From: Plectonema radiosum NIES-515
Lineage (GTDB): Bacteria > Cyanobacteriota > Cyanobacteriia > Cyanobacteriales > Nostocaceae
Assembly: GCF_025753815.1 (NCBI RefSeq)
Contig: NZ_JAOWRF010000317.1
Location: 1-36,149 of the forward strand
Direction of reading: 5' to 3'
Length of the DNA stretch: 36,149 bases
In this document: positions 24,266-32,982 of the stretch, in pieces
Numbering within the stretch: position 1 is the stretch's first letter
Layout of the letters: each line of letters begins with the position of its first letter
Notes under the pieces: generated by a model
Seen by the model: the letters and a program-made list of their open reading frames with translations, nothing else
Databases searched by the model: none
What the model was told of the DNA's origin: nothing
Program-made: the position numbers and the translations under genes

Positions 24266-24295
24266 TATTTCGTAGTAGGCAGTTCACTGCCTTCT
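24266..24295. repeat. Short hairpin repeat: TTTATTTCGTAGT leader plus AGGCAGT-TC-ACTGCCT
   Basis: It has the same 13-nt leader and TC loop as the copy at 12938-12968, but the 7-bp stem has another sequence that still pairs perfectly. It lies a few bases after the trpF stop. Confidence 0.7.
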
Positions 24296-24303
24296 TCAGC
24301 ACT

Positions 24304-24336
24304 GTTAGCGCAGCTTTCCCGTAGGGTAGCGCTGAC
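24304..24336. repeat. Hairpin repeat GTTAGCGC...GCGCTGAC
   Basis: An 8-bp outer stem (one G-T pair) with an inner CCC-GTA-GGG. It is similar in design to the repeats at 1570 and 11479. Confidence 0.6.
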
Positions 24337-24450
24337 TACAATATTTTTTCGCTGTTTGTGGAACAGTGCTTACTTTTTGGGAAGTCTAGAATTAGAGGGT
24401 GATTTAATCACCTGCTGTCAATGCCTTATAGGAAAGTAAAAATAACTTGT

Positions 24451-24876
24451 ATGAAATCTAATTATAATCGCCAATATATGTTAAAGCTAGGTTTGTTTAG
24501 CGCAGGTGCATTGCTGTGCTTGATACCCTTGCTTTCTTTACCAACAATAGTTTCGGCTTCAACTAGACCTCAAGCAGTTCAGATAGCTGCTCTAAATGAT
24601 TGTGTCAATGATATATCAGAAGGTTTCTCTGTAGAAACGAGAAATTATTATGTAGGTATCTGCTACACAAATAAAGGTAGCTTTTACGTTGTAAGAACCA
24701 AAAAATCAGGCGATCGCCTAGTTATTCCCGTGTCTTATAACAAGGGAACAAATGTATATATTGCCAAAAATGGTGAGTATACTTACACCCTTGACTTAAA
24801 CCAAAATCAGCTAATTATCAACTTACCAAATGGCAACCTGTATACTGACAAAGTGATTAGAGTTATTGATTCATGA
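24451..24876 (+). CDS. Secreted or lipid-exposed hypothetical protein
   Basis: The protein has 141 residues from ATG 24451; ATG 24421 would add ten residues that do not look like part of a signal peptide. Residues about 12-35 (KLGLFSAGALLCLIPLLSLP) are a signal peptide with likely cleavage after IVSA. The mature part of about 105 residues has NDCVNDISEGFSVETRNYYV, one pair of Cys (in NDCVND and VGICYTN) that could form a disulfide, and a beta-rich tail. I do not recognise the family. It resembles small periplasmic proteins common in Nostocales. No functional neighbours are seen. Confidence 0.7.
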   Translation: MKSNYNRQYMLKLGLFSAGALLCLIPLLSLPTIVSASTRPQAVQIAALNDCVNDISEGFSVETRNYYVGICYTNKGSFYVVRTKKSGDRLVIPVSYNKGTNVYIAKNGEYTYTLDLNQNQLIINLPNGNLYTDKVIRVIDS

Positions 24877-24993
24877 CGGGAAAACTATGAAGGGTAATGA
24901 TATAAGTTAGTTCTGCGTGCGTACAATAAGACATTTGTTATCTGTGATGTCGTATCCGCGCTCATTAATATTAATAAAAACATCACAACCCTC

Positions 24994-25022
24994 GTAGAGA
25001 CGTTCCGCCGGAACGTCTCTAC
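24994..25022. repeat. Perfect 14-bp-stem palindrome, GTAGAGACGTTCCG arm
   Basis: It is identical over 29 bp with the copy at 17047-17075, about 8 kb away. Confidence 0.9.
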
Positions 25023-25054
25023 ATTATTATATGTAATTGGCGGGACATTATATT

Positions 25055-25381
25055 ATGTATCTTGACAAATTCAAAGCGCGATTCGTAGAACTGAGTAGTA
25101 TATACCTAAAAAAGATAACTCCTTGTACAAAAGAAGAAGTTTCTTATCTTGAAGAACAGTTACTACTATCACTACCACTTGCCTATAAAGAGTTTCTTTT
25201 TTGGGGAGGGCATAGTGCTGGAGGATTAATGAAAGGGTCAGATTGTTTTTTTCAAAACCTTCTATTAAATCAAGAAACGGCAAAAGAAATATTAATAGAG
25301 GATAAATTTACATATCCTCTTAATAAAATGGCAAAAATCAAAAACAACCTCACCCTAGAAGGCTGGACGGCAGATGCGTGA
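25055..25381 (+). pseudogene. Truncated SMI1/KNR4 (SUKH) family immunity gene
   Basis: The frame gives 108 residues from ATG 25055. The N-terminal half of the SUKH fold is clear: TKEEVSYLEEQLLLSLPLAYKEF, then LFWGGHSAGGLM and the helix before EDKFTYPL. After FTYPL the family normally continues with FLMHQGYQF-like strands, but here it ends in NKMAKIKNNLTLEGWTADA and a stop. The C-terminal third is missing. SUKH proteins protect cells against polymorphic toxins delivered by neighbours; no such toxin is adjacent. It may still be translated, but I expect it to be inactive. Confidence 0.65.
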
Positions 25382-25424
25382 CTGCGGGGAAACCCGGACA
25401 ACGCAGTGCCTGGGCTACACAAAC

Positions 25425-25446
25425 AAAGCCCACAAAGGTGGGCTTT
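25425..25446 (-). terminator. Likely terminator of folE
   Basis: AAAGCCCAC and GTGGGCTTT form a perfect 9-bp stem with a 4-nt loop, 77 bp downstream of the folE stop. On the minus strand it is followed by GTTTGTGT, a weak U-rich tail. Confidence 0.5.
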
Positions 25447-25523
25447 GAATTGGCGATTAGTCGTTAATGAGTCATATAACAACCATCAACTAAGCACTAT
25501 CTATTAACCACCATCAACTAACC

Positions 25524-26231
25524 TTAAAAAAACGCTGCTTGATGGCGAATTAAATTAAAGAATTCTTCGCGGGGTTTTTGCTCATCTTGGAATACACCGA
25601 CCATCGAACTAGTAACAGTCCAAGAACCGGGTTTTTGCACACCCCTCATGACCATGCACATATGGCTAGCTTCCATGACAACGGCAACACCTTTAGGTTG
25701 TAAAATAGTTTGAACGGCTTCGGCGATTTGGCGAGTTAGTCTTTCTTGTACTTGCAAGCGTCGGGAATACATTTCGACAATCCGGGCAAGCTTACTCAGT
25801 CCTACCACTTTTTGGTTGGGGATATAAGCAACGTGCGCTCTACCCATAAACGGCAGCATGTGGTGTTCGCACAAGCTGAAGAAATTAATATCTCGAACTA
25901 ACACCATCTCATTATGCCCTTCATCAAAGATGGCATCATTCACGAGGTCTTCTAGAGATTGGTTGTACCCGCTGGTAAGAAACCGCATAGCTTCTGCTAC
26001 GCGCTTGGGTGTTTTCAAAAGTCCCTCGCGTTCGGGATCTTCTCCGACACCCACTATAATAGACCGCACGGCATCCTTCATTTGCTCCATGTGTTCCTCT
26101 GAGGGTTCGTGCAAATCAGGTTTTCGTCCGTAGCGAGTATTGCGATCGGGTCTGGGATTGATGGCTTCTGACAAATCGGCAATTAAAGGAGATTGAGAGG
26201 TATTGGAACCGTTGGAACGAGCAGTAGTCAT
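25524..26231 (-). CDS. folE: GTP cyclohydrolase I (FolE)
   Basis: The protein has 235 residues. Zinc ligands are C121 and H124 in [10 protein letters not shown] and C192 in [17 protein letters not shown]. Other signatures are [20 protein letters not shown] and [18 protein letters not shown]. The enzyme turns GTP into dihydroneopterin triphosphate, the first step to folate and, in cyanobacteria, to pterin glycosides. The N-terminal 40 residues are variable and probably disordered. It lies downstream of the SDR gene on the same strand but is separated from it by a heptad repeat block of about 230 bp, so co-transcription is doubtful. Confidence 0.97.
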   Translation of the reverse strand: MTTARSNGSNTSQSPLIADLSEAINPRPDRNTRYGRKPDLHEPSEEHMEQMKDAVRSIIVGVGEDPEREGLLKTPKRVAEAMRFLTSGYNQSLEDLVNDAIFDEGHNEMVLVRDINFFSLCEHHMLPFMGRAHVAYIPNQKVVGLSKLARIVEMYSRRLQVQERLTRQIAEAVQTILQPKGVAVVMEASHMCMVMRGVQKPGSWTVTSSMVGVFQDEQKPREEFFNLIRHQAAFF

Positions 26232-26265
26232 AGAGGTAAGTCTTTGTTAGAGTTTGAATTACTTT

Positions 26266-26500
26266 TGGGTTATGAGTTGTGGGTTATGAGTTATGAGTTA
26301 GGAGTTATGAGTTAGGAGTTATGAGTTATGAGTTACGAGTTATGAGTTATGAGTTACGAGTTATGAGTTATGAGTTATGAGTTATGAGTTACGAGTGTTT
26401 AACTAACTCTTAATTCCTAATTCCTAATTCCTAACTTCTAACTCCTAACTTCTAACTCCTAACTCCTAACTCCTAATTCCTAACTCCTAACTTTTAATTC
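26266..26500. repeat. Large inverted heptad block (GAGTTAT left, CTAACTC right)
   Basis: From about 26267 to 26396 some 18 units of GAGTTAT/GAGTTAG/GAGTTAC occur; from 26400 to 26497 some 13 units of CTAACTC/CTAATTC follow. The two halves are largely complementary and meet at GAGTGTTTAACTAACTC. It fills the gap between the SDR and folE. Confidence 0.92.
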
Positions 26501-26519
26501 CCCGCCTCAAGAGATGCGC

Positions 26520-27245
26520 TTACAAAATGCCTTTGCTGGGCATTAAAATCAATTCGTCAACAACAGCTTGTGGTGGTAACAGTGCGGTGTGAAGAATCGA
26601 TTGAGCAACGATTTCTGGGGTTAACATATTTGTGCGGTCAAGTTTGACGCGGACAGTTTCTGTGTCCCAGAGTTCGGTGTTGACAGCACCTGGACAAATA
26701 GTAATGACGCGAATGCCGTGAGCGCGTTCTTCTTGTGCCAAAGCTTGAGAAAGGGATATCAAACCAGCTTTGCTAACGCTGTATGCTCCCCAACTGGCAA
26801 AGGCTTGCTTGCCGGCAATAGAGGCTACATTGATGATTGTGCCTAGCCCGCGATCGCGCATTGAAGGTAAAATCCCCAGAATGCACTGAAACACGCTGGT
26901 CAGATTTAAGTCGATTACCTGCTGCCAGTCAGCTAAAGGAGTTTCACTCAAAGTGGCTGTGTATGCCATGCCAGCATTGTTGACTAGAATATCTATGTCC
27001 CCAAAGTCAGTCACGATCGCATTCATCGACTCTTGTACTTGGGCAACATTTGCTAAATCAACATTATAAGCTTTTGCTGTCACCTCTGCGTGCCTAGCTG
27101 CTACTGCTACTGCCTCCAATTTTTCAACAGAACGGCTCACTAAAGCGACATCTATTCCCGCTTTCGCAAATGCCAGTGCTGTTGCTTTGCCAATTCCACT
27201 GCTTGCTCCAGTAATCAGAGCGCGTCGTTTCTGGGTAACACTCAT
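26520..27245 (-). CDS. SDR family NAD(P)-dependent oxidoreductase
   Basis: The protein has 241 residues from ATG 27245, chosen because GGAG lies 5 nt upstream; an upstream start at 27275 would add ten residues. The classical SDR motifs are present: TGASSGIG at about 12-19 for the cofactor, NNAG, the catalytic Ser in NVASIAGK and YSVSK with Tyr and Lys, then CPGAVNTELW. The substrate cannot be read from the sequence. It is encoded 342 bp downstream of accA on the same strand; this gap holds its own likely promoter. Confidence 0.9.
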   Translation of the reverse strand: MSVTQKRRALITGASSGIGKATALAFAKAGIDVALVSRSVEKLEAVAVAARHAEVTAKAYNVDLANVAQVQESMNAIVTDFGDIDILVNNAGMAYTATLSETPLADWQQVIDLNLTSVFQCILGILPSMRDRGLGTIINVASIAGKQAFASWGAYSVSKAGLISLSQALAQEERAHGIRVITICPGAVNTELWDTETVRVKLDRTNMLTPEIVAQSILHTALLPPQAVVDELILMPSKGIL

Positions 27246-27587
27246 GCTATCTCCAATTTTTTTGGTGGTTAGCAAACTGCACCACCACCTAATTACTCAA
27301 AACTTTTACTTTGACATAGATTAAACAATTCTGAAAAATATGAGAAATTTTCCTTATAAACTGCTATGGTGGCTTGCCAAAATATGTATATTCTCATTTT
27401 TAAGTTTTCCAAAGGAATACTATACAGCTTTCGCTACCGAAATTCTTTGTCCGGAGTGAAAATTGATTAGTTAGTCATTAAAACACCAAAAATGCGAATA
27501 CCTATGGCTGTTGAAGATTGTTAAAAATCTTTACATACCACAGGCAATTATAGCATTGTGGGAAAACGAATAAATTAGCCCATTGTT
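27246..27587. other. Intergenic region between accA and the SDR gene
   Basis: It is AT-rich, with no gene, no palindromic repeat and no heptads. It probably holds the promoter of the SDR gene and the end of the accA transcript. Confidence 0.4.
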
Positions 27588-28571
27588 TTAAGAATGGGGA
27601 ACTTCGGTGAAAACACCAATTTTGCGGAATTTTTCATAACGCAATTGACGGCGTTCGGCAGGAGTTAAGCGGTAAAGTTCTTCCAAATTATCCAGCAGAG
27701 CTTCTTTAAGAGTATTAACGGCTTTGAGTGGGTCGGAATGAGCGCCACCGATGGGTTCAGGTAATATTTGATCGATAATTCCCAAACCCTTGAGGTCATG
27801 TGACGTCATTTTTAAGACAGCGGCAGCTTGAGGAGCTTTGCTAGCATCTTTCCATAAAATGGCGGCGCAGGCTTCGGGAGTAATTACGGTATAAACAGAA
27901 TGTTCAAACATCATCAGGCGATCGCCTATACCAATACCGAGGGCGCCACCAGAACCACCTTCACCGATGACTGTGCAGATAATTGGCACATCTAGACAGA
28001 ACATTTCTCGTAAATTGTAGGCGATCGCTTCACCTGCACCTTGTCGTTCGGCGATTACCGTCGGTGAAGCGCCTGGGGTGTCAATAAAGCATAAAATCGG
28101 CATCCCAAACCTGTTAGCATGTTCCATCAAGCGCATTGCTTTGCGATAACCGCCAGGGGTTGCCATCCCAAAGTTACGGGCAATATTATCTTTAGTGTCG
28201 CGTCCTTTTTGATGACCCAACATGACAACCGGCATTCCACTCAAACGACCCACACCACCAACTAAAGCCGGATCGTCAGAACCACAGCGATCGCCATGTA
28301 ACTCCATCCATTCATCACTGATTGCCTGAATGTAATCAAGAGTACTAGGGCGGCGGGGATGACGAGCCACTTGCAGCCGCTGAGACGGCGATAAACTAGT
28401 AAAAATTTCCTCACGCAGTTCCAGAGAACGAGCTTCTAATTTACGAATTTCACTCTTAACATCGACACCATTTTCTTCCGCAAGTTGACGAATCTGATCA
28501 ATTCGGTTAGCAAGTTCTGCAAGAGGCTTTTCAAAATCCAACAACAGCGGTTTGCGCTCAGTAGTAGCCAT
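27588..28571 (-). CDS. accA: Acetyl-CoA carboxylase carboxyltransferase subunit alpha
   Basis: The protein has 327 residues. An N-terminal helical part ([20 protein letters not shown]) is followed by the crotonase-like core, with [56 protein letters not shown] and the carboxyl-biotin/acetyl-CoA region [16 protein letters not shown]. With AccD it transfers the carboxyl group from biotin to acetyl-CoA, giving malonyl-CoA for fatty acid synthesis. It is the third gene of the conserved ado-aar-accA order. A heptad block separates it from aar. Confidence 0.97.
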   Translation of the reverse strand: MATTERKPLLLDFEKPLAELANRIDQIRQLAEENGVDVKSEIRKLEARSLELREEIFTSLSPSQRLQVARHPRRPSTLDYIQAISDEWMELHGDRCGSDDPALVGGVGRLSGMPVVMLGHQKGRDTKDNIARNFGMATPGGYRKAMRLMEHANRFGMPILCFIDTPGASPTVIAERQGAGEAIAYNLREMFCLDVPIICTVIGEGGSGGALGIGIGDRLMMFEHSVYTVITPEACAAILWKDASKAPQAAAVLKMTSHDLKGLGIIDQILPEPIGGAHSDPLKAVNTLKEALLDNLEELYRLTPAERRQLRYEKFRKIGVFTEVPHS

Positions 28572-28600
28572 AACTTAGGGGGTAGGGAGTGGGGATGGGG

Positions 28601-28722
28601 AGGAGCAAAGTGAGGAGTTAGGAGTTAAAAGTGAGAAGTTAAAAATTAGCAGACGCAAAGTTGGGAAACTTTAAACTCCTCATAACTCCTAACTCCTCAC
28701 TCCTAACTCCGCTCCTCCTAAC
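28601..28722. repeat. Inverted heptad block between aar and accA
   Basis: GAGTTAG/GAGTTAA type units (about 28614-28651) face CTCCTAA type units (28674-28722). The block ends four bases from the aar stop. Confidence 0.88.
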
Positions 28723-28725
28723 TTT

Positions 28726-29745
28726 TTAAACCAGCAGCGGTTTAAATCCGTGTTTGACTGACACCAGACCAATCTGCTCCATTTTTTCTACCGTAATCTG
28801 ATTTCGCCCCCAAGAAAAGTTCGTATATAACTTCTCAAATTCGAGGAGCATTGATTCGGCAAAGCAAGCAAATAACTGCCTTGCGGGAACATCCATATTG
28901 ACTATTTTCATAATTTTCCAGTCAATATCTAGAGAATGTTCCACAATGCCACCATTTAAGACATGCACACCTGGATGCTGAATTTTCATGGCGAGGTTTT
29001 TCGGATAGCCTCCATCAATCAGCAGACAAGGTTGCTTTAATACAGTGGGGTCAATTTCCACGCCTTTGGGCATACTCGCAACCCAAACCACAATATCAGC
29101 TTGTGGTAGTGCTTCATCCAAAGACATGATTTTGCCACGTCCCAATTCATCTTGCAAATTTTTCAGCCGTTCGGAGTTACGCGCTATAAGCAATAGTTCT
29201 TTAACATCAGTTCTTGCATCTAGCCAGCGGCAGATAGCACTACCAATATCTCCAGTGGCACCGCAGACAGCAACAGTCGCGTTATTCAGTTCAATTCCCA
29301 ATTGCTTTGAGGCTTGCTCTACCTGCCGACAAATAATATAGGCAGTGTGGGTATTGCCTGTGGTGAAGCGTTCAAACTCTAGTTTAATGTTGCGGACTTG
29401 CCGAAACTGCTCCAAGTTAAAATTTTCAAAAATAATTGAGGAAAACCCACCCAAAGCCGTGATATTTATGCCTTGCTTTTGGGCATGAGACATTGCATTG
29501 AGAATTTTGCGGGTTGCTGCCTTGATGCGTCGAGTTGCTAGCATCTCCGGCAAAAAGCAAGATTCTACGTAGCGTCCTTCAATTTTCTGCCCAGTAACAC
29601 TGGTAACAGTAATATTCTCAACAATTAGGGGCGGGGCGCTGCACCAAAAATCTAAACCTTGATCCGCATATTCTGCGTAGCCCAATTCTTTAGCTACCGC
29701 TTGTGCGTGTTCCAAACTAGTGAGATGTCCGATTAGACCAAACAT
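28726..29745 (-). CDS. aar: Long-chain acyl-ACP reductase
   Basis: The protein has 339 residues. The nucleotide-binding fold is seen in [19 protein letters not shown] (about 169-187), and the active-site cysteine is C294 in [16 protein letters not shown], the same position as in the well-studied enzyme of Synechococcus elongatus. It reduces acyl-ACP to a fatty aldehyde with NADPH by a thioester intermediate. The aldehyde is passed to ADO, which is encoded directly upstream. Sequence and length show no sign of damage. Confidence 0.97.
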   Translation of the reverse strand: MFGLIGHLTSLEHAQAVAKELGYAEYADQGLDFWCSAPPLIVENITVTSVTGQKIEGRYVESCFLPEMLATRRIKAATRKILNAMSHAQKQGINITALGGFSSIIFENFNLEQFRQVRNIKLEFERFTTGNTHTAYIICRQVEQASKQLGIELNNATVAVCGATGDIGSAICRWLDARTDVKELLLIARNSERLKNLQDELGRGKIMSLDEALPQADIVVWVASMPKGVEIDPTVLKQPCLLIDGGYPKNLAMKIQHPGVHVLNGGIVEHSLDIDWKIMKIVNMDVPARQLFACFAESMLLEFEKLYTNFSWGRNQITVEKMEQIGLVSVKHGFKPLLV

Positions 29746-29797
29746 GTAGTGTTATTAAACGTGTGCTTCAAAACAAAGCGTGGAATGAGTGGGGGTG

Positions 29798-29890
29798 GGG
29801 GGAGTTAGGAGTTAGGAGTTAGGAGTTAGGAGTTAAGAGTTAGGAGTTATACTCTTAATTCCTCACTCCTAACTTTTAATTCCTAACTTT
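29798..29890. repeat. Inverted heptad block between ado and aar
   Basis: Units of GGAGTTA (about 29799-29849) are followed by ACTCCTAA/ATTCCTAA units (29851-29890). The block ends next to the ado stop. Confidence 0.88.
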
Positions 29891-29891
29891 T

Positions 29892-30584
29892 TTACGCGGC
29901 TGTGAGTCCGTAGGCTGACATCCGCATAATGTCGCGGGTGGTGAAACCGATGTTGCTTAAAGCTTCTCCGTATTGAATCATGAAGTCTTCTACCAAAGCT
30001 TCTTTTTCCATTGCCAAGGTGTGGGCATCTTTCTCAACTTTATTGAGCATTCTCCAGACGATGGGCAGGTTTTGGCGATTTGCGTCTTCTAATTCGGCTT
30101 TGGATTGGATAAAGTTTTCTTTCAGCCAAACTTCACCAAAGTTGAGATGGCTGTATTCATCTTTTACCACCCCTTCAGTGATTTTACGAGCAAAATCATC
30201 AGCGACGGGGATGTAGCAGTTGTATGCAGCGATCGCAAAACATTCAATAATCAAAGATTGAATCAGCAGGCAAGTAACAACTTTACCCTCGGCTGCTGCA
30301 TCTTGGAAATTTTGGTGCAAGGTCGAGAAAAACTCCCGGGCAAATTCCAGATCCGGTGTCACCTGGAGATTGCGTCCACAAGCTTCAAACCCCTTCTTGT
30401 GGCGACTTTCCATCTTGGATAAGCGAATTAGTTCATCCTTGGTTTCTGGCAGCAGTTCAGCCAGTTTAATGTAATTTTCGTATGCTTCTTGTTCCCCTTC
30501 AATCACAATTGCATTAATCCGGCTGTAAGCATCTTTGTAAATTTCGCTTTGAAAATCAATTTTCGATTCGGCTGCAAGCTGCAT
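29892..30584 (-). CDS. ado: Aldehyde oxygenase (deformylating), alkane-forming
   Basis: The protein has 230 residues, a ferritin-like di-iron enzyme. The iron ligands are E31, E59, H62, E114, E143 and H146, seen in [33 protein letters not shown] and [11 protein letters not shown]. It converts Cn fatty aldehydes to Cn-1 alkanes and formate, using oxygen and ferredoxin. AGGAG lies 10 nt before the ATG. It is the first gene of the ado-aar-accA series; the 176 bp upstream, shared with the divergent permease gene, holds the promoter. Confidence 0.98.
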   Translation of the reverse strand: MQLAAESKIDFQSEIYKDAYSRINAIVIEGEQEAYENYIKLAELLPETKDELIRLSKMESRHKKGFEACGRNLQVTPDLEFAREFFSTLHQNFQDAAAEGKVVTCLLIQSLIIECFAIAAYNCYIPVADDFARKITEGVVKDEYSHLNFGEVWLKENFIQSKAELEDANRQNLPIVWRMLNKVEKDAHTLAMEKEALVEDFMIQYGEALSNIGFTTRDIMRMSAYGLTAA

Positions 30585-30760
30585 AGAATGAACGCTCCTG
30601 TAATTGTGTTTCTAATTGATACCAGAGTTGAGTGGACCGGATCTTTTAGAGTAATAGTTGCTGTGATTTAATTTAACTTAACAACTTATTATGTTATAGA
30701 TTAGCGGTTCTGTGGCGTGATGTTCTAGTGGTAAACAAACAAATGCTTTAACCAAAATTT

Positions 30761-31588
30761 ATGTCAAAACAAAGTTGGAATTTTAAATATACCGATTTTT
30801 TCAGCCTGGGAGTGCTTATTTTCGGGGCATTTATCGTCCTTTTGCCACTGCTGGTTGTCTTTTTTACCTCCTTTGCTCCGAGGAGTGCATCTCTGGAAAT
30901 TTTACAGAATAATAAGTGGTCTTTAGCAAATTATCGCGATGCTTGGCAACAAGGTAATTTTTTGCTCGCGTTTGCTAATTCTACCTTGGTGGCAGTAGCT
31001 GTGACGGCGTTTCAAATTGTGACTTCGGCGTTAGCGGGTTACGCTTTAGCCCGGTTAAAATTTCGGGGTAAGCAAGCATTGCTGCTAATTATTTTGGCGA
31101 CGTTGGTGATACCCTTTCAGCTATTGGTGATTCCGATTTTTTTGGTGTTGAAGTGGGGACATCTGATAAACACTTACGGAGCGTTGATTTTACCGACTGC
31201 GGTTAATGGCTTTGGCATTTTTTTGTTACGTCAATACTTCCAAACAATTCCCGTGGAGTTGGAAGAAGCCGCAGCGATTGATGGGGCAAACCGATTAGAA
31301 ATTTTGTGGCGGGTGATGTTACCTTTAGCGCGTCCGGCTTTGGTAACATTGTTTTTGTTCACGTTTATCGGTGAATGGAACGATTTATTTAAGCCTTTGG
31401 TGTTTACGACGCGTCCAGAATTAAGAACGGTGCAACTTGCTTTGGCAGAGTTTCAAGAGCAATTTACGAATAATTGGCCTTTGATGATGGCGGCAGTGGC
31501 GATCGCCACTATACCTGTGATGGTATTATTTTTGATTGGGCAGCGTCAGTTTATCCGGGGTATTGCCACAACAGGGATGAAGAATTAA
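30761..31588 (+). CDS. Carbohydrate ABC transporter permease (MalG type)
   Basis: The protein has 275 residues and six membrane helices. The EAA loop is EEAAAIDGANRLEILWRVMLP, and the C-terminal IGQRQFIRGIATTGMKN is typical for the MalG/UgpE group. Such permeases import sugars, sugar alcohols or glycerol phosphate, with a MalF-like partner, an ATPase of MalK type and a binding protein. No partners are present in the window; stand-alone components are common in cyanobacteria. The gene is divergent from ado. Confidence 0.94.
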   Translation: MSKQSWNFKYTDFFSLGVLIFGAFIVLLPLLVVFFTSFAPRSASLEILQNNKWSLANYRDAWQQGNFLLAFANSTLVAVAVTAFQIVTSALAGYALARLKFRGKQALLLIILATLVIPFQLLVIPIFLVLKWGHLINTYGALILPTAVNGFGIFLLRQYFQTIPVELEEAAAIDGANRLEILWRVMLPLARPALVTLFLFTFIGEWNDLFKPLVFTTRPELRTVQLALAEFQEQFTNNWPLMMAAVAIATIPVMVLFLIGQRQFIRGIATTGMKN

Positions 31589-31771
31589 GCTGAAAACGGG
31601 CAAGATGTTCACATGGAACACCCTAGAATTAATGAGATAAATAAGTATTGGTGCGATCGCTTTACACTAAATCTCAATCCCCTTTCAGAATCTCAATAAA
31701 GTTAACTCTCATGGTGGAGTTTTACACTCATTCAACAACGCTAAACTTAAAATCTGTGACAATCAGGAAAT

Positions 31772-32023
31772 ATGCAGAGACTGGGTTTAATTTTAATTGT
31801 CCTGTCGTTTTTGCCGTGGGTCGCAATTCCTTTTGTTCTGCCATTTTTACCGCTTTCTGTTGCCCAAAAAGCGGCTTCTATTCCCGTGTTGCTGGTTATT
31901 GCAGAAATTATGTTTTGGTTGGGTGTGCTGCTGGTGGGTAAACAAGCCGCACAACGCTATCGGCAATACTTCACTTTGGGCTTTGTGAAGAAGCAGGTCA
32001 GAAAATTTAGACGGAAAAGGTAA
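31772..32023 (+). CDS. Small two-helix membrane protein (transporter suffix-like)
   Basis: The protein has 83 residues. Two hydrophobic segments (about 4-28 and 37-56) are followed by a strongly basic tail (GFVKKQVRKFRRKR), so the C-terminus is in the cytoplasm. AGGAAAT precedes the ATG. It resembles small proteins annotated as transporter suffix domain-containing, whose function is not known. The gap to the permease gene is 183 bp, so it is probably independent. Confidence 0.75.
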   Translation: MQRLGLILIVLSFLPWVAIPFVLPFLPLSVAQKAASIPVLLVIAEIMFWLGVLLVGKQAAQRYRQYFTLGFVKKQVRKFRRKR

Positions 32024-32094
32024 TGGCACATCTTGCACCGCACGATGAAAATCATGTCCGTTTAATTAGCAATAATAAAATCACCGTAACCGTC

Positions 32095-32124
32095 GTAGAG
32101 ACGTTCGGTGCCGAACCTCTCTAC
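32095..32124. repeat. GTAGAGACG palindrome with TTCGG/CCGAA inner stem
   Basis: The outer arm GTAGAGACG pairs with CTCTCTAC with one mismatch, while the inner stem TTCGG/CCGAA is perfect. The trailing CAATATGTGTGATT is shared with the copy at 15658. Confidence 0.8.
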
Positions 32125-32141
32125 AATATGTGTGATTTGGT

Positions 32142-32945
32142 TTATCGGAGTTGTTCAACTTCAGATTCAGACAAACCCGTTAATCGGGCTACCTCTTCTA
32201 TCCCCATTCCTTGCTGAAACAAATTCACAGCTATCTGCCTGATTTGCAATTGTGCTTGTTCAGCACGTTGATGTTCTTGTTCAGCACGTTGATGTTCTTG
32301 TTCAGCACGTTGATGTTCTTGTTCAGCTATTTCCTCAGCATTTGGCAGTAACTCTCCATCCATTGTTGCCCAGCGTAACCAGGTGGCATCAATGCCTTTA
32401 TATATACCTTGCCAGCGCACCAACGCTAAACCTAATGATTGACTCACAAGCTGATTTTGGGCATTTGGTGCGATCGCTTGATATACTCCGCGATTGAGAA
32501 AAAACCCGGCAAAATCATCAGCATTAAAAGGGTCAAACCAAAAATATTCAGAGACACGTAACAGATTTTGATAAATTAGCTTTTTCTCATTTTTGTCTTG
32601 GGCAGCCGTGCTGTTAGATAGCAATTCAATTACTACGTCAGGTCCCTTTCCCTCTTCCCAGACAACCCAACAAAGACGTTCTTTTTTCGGTACTCCCAAT
32701 ACTACAAAGAAGTCGGGTCCTCGGAAATCTTCATTCTTTACTTGTGCCAAGCTGTAGTAGACAAACATATTGCCCCCGACATAGCCATCATCACGACTTG
32801 CTAACCAAATAAATAAAGTATCAATAAGCATGTCCATTTGGACTTTGTGCCGTTGTGTTTCCATTGGGATACCGTCGTCGCTTTTGAGTTCTGCTTGGGT
32901 TGGGGGCAGTGCCACGCTAGGTTCATCTAAGATAATTTTTGACAT
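32142..32945 (-). CDS. Uma2 family (PD-(D/E)XK) putative endonuclease
   Basis: The protein has 267 residues from ATG 32945. The core motifs of the DUF820/Uma2 fold are D78 in RGPDFFVVLG and E107 in DVVIELLSNST, with a following Lys-rich stretch. C-terminal to the fold lies a coiled coil made of three identical EQEHQRA units (about 208-228), encoded by 21-bp DNA repeats, and then the end VNLFQQGMGIEEVARLTGLS, a helix-turn motif common at the end of cyanobacterial transposase-like proteins. Uma2 proteins are highly multiplied in cyanobacteria and their function is unknown. Confidence 0.88.
   Translation of the reverse strand: MSKIILDEPSVALPPTQAELKSDDGIPMETQRHKVQMDMLIDTLFIWLASRDDGYVGGNMFVYYSLAQVKNEDFRGPDFFVVLGVPKKERLCWVVWEEGKGPDVVIELLSNSTAAQDKNEKKLIYQNLLRVSEYFWFDPFNADDFAGFFLNRGVYQAIAPNAQNQLVSQSLGLALVRWQGIYKGIDATWLRWATMDGELLPNAEEIAEQEHQRAEQEHQRAEQEHQRAEQAQLQIRQIAVNLFQQGMGIEEVARLTGLSESEVEQLR
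32265..32330. repeat. 21-bp tandem repeat in the Uma2 gene, three units
   Basis: The unit TGTTCTTGTTCAGCACGTTG (plus one base) is repeated three times almost without change, giving the EQEHQRA heptads of the coiled coil. The identity at DNA level shows a recent expansion. Confidence 0.85.
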
Positions 32946-32982
32946 GGCTGTTGAGCTTGGCAGGTGAATTTCTGACTTTATA

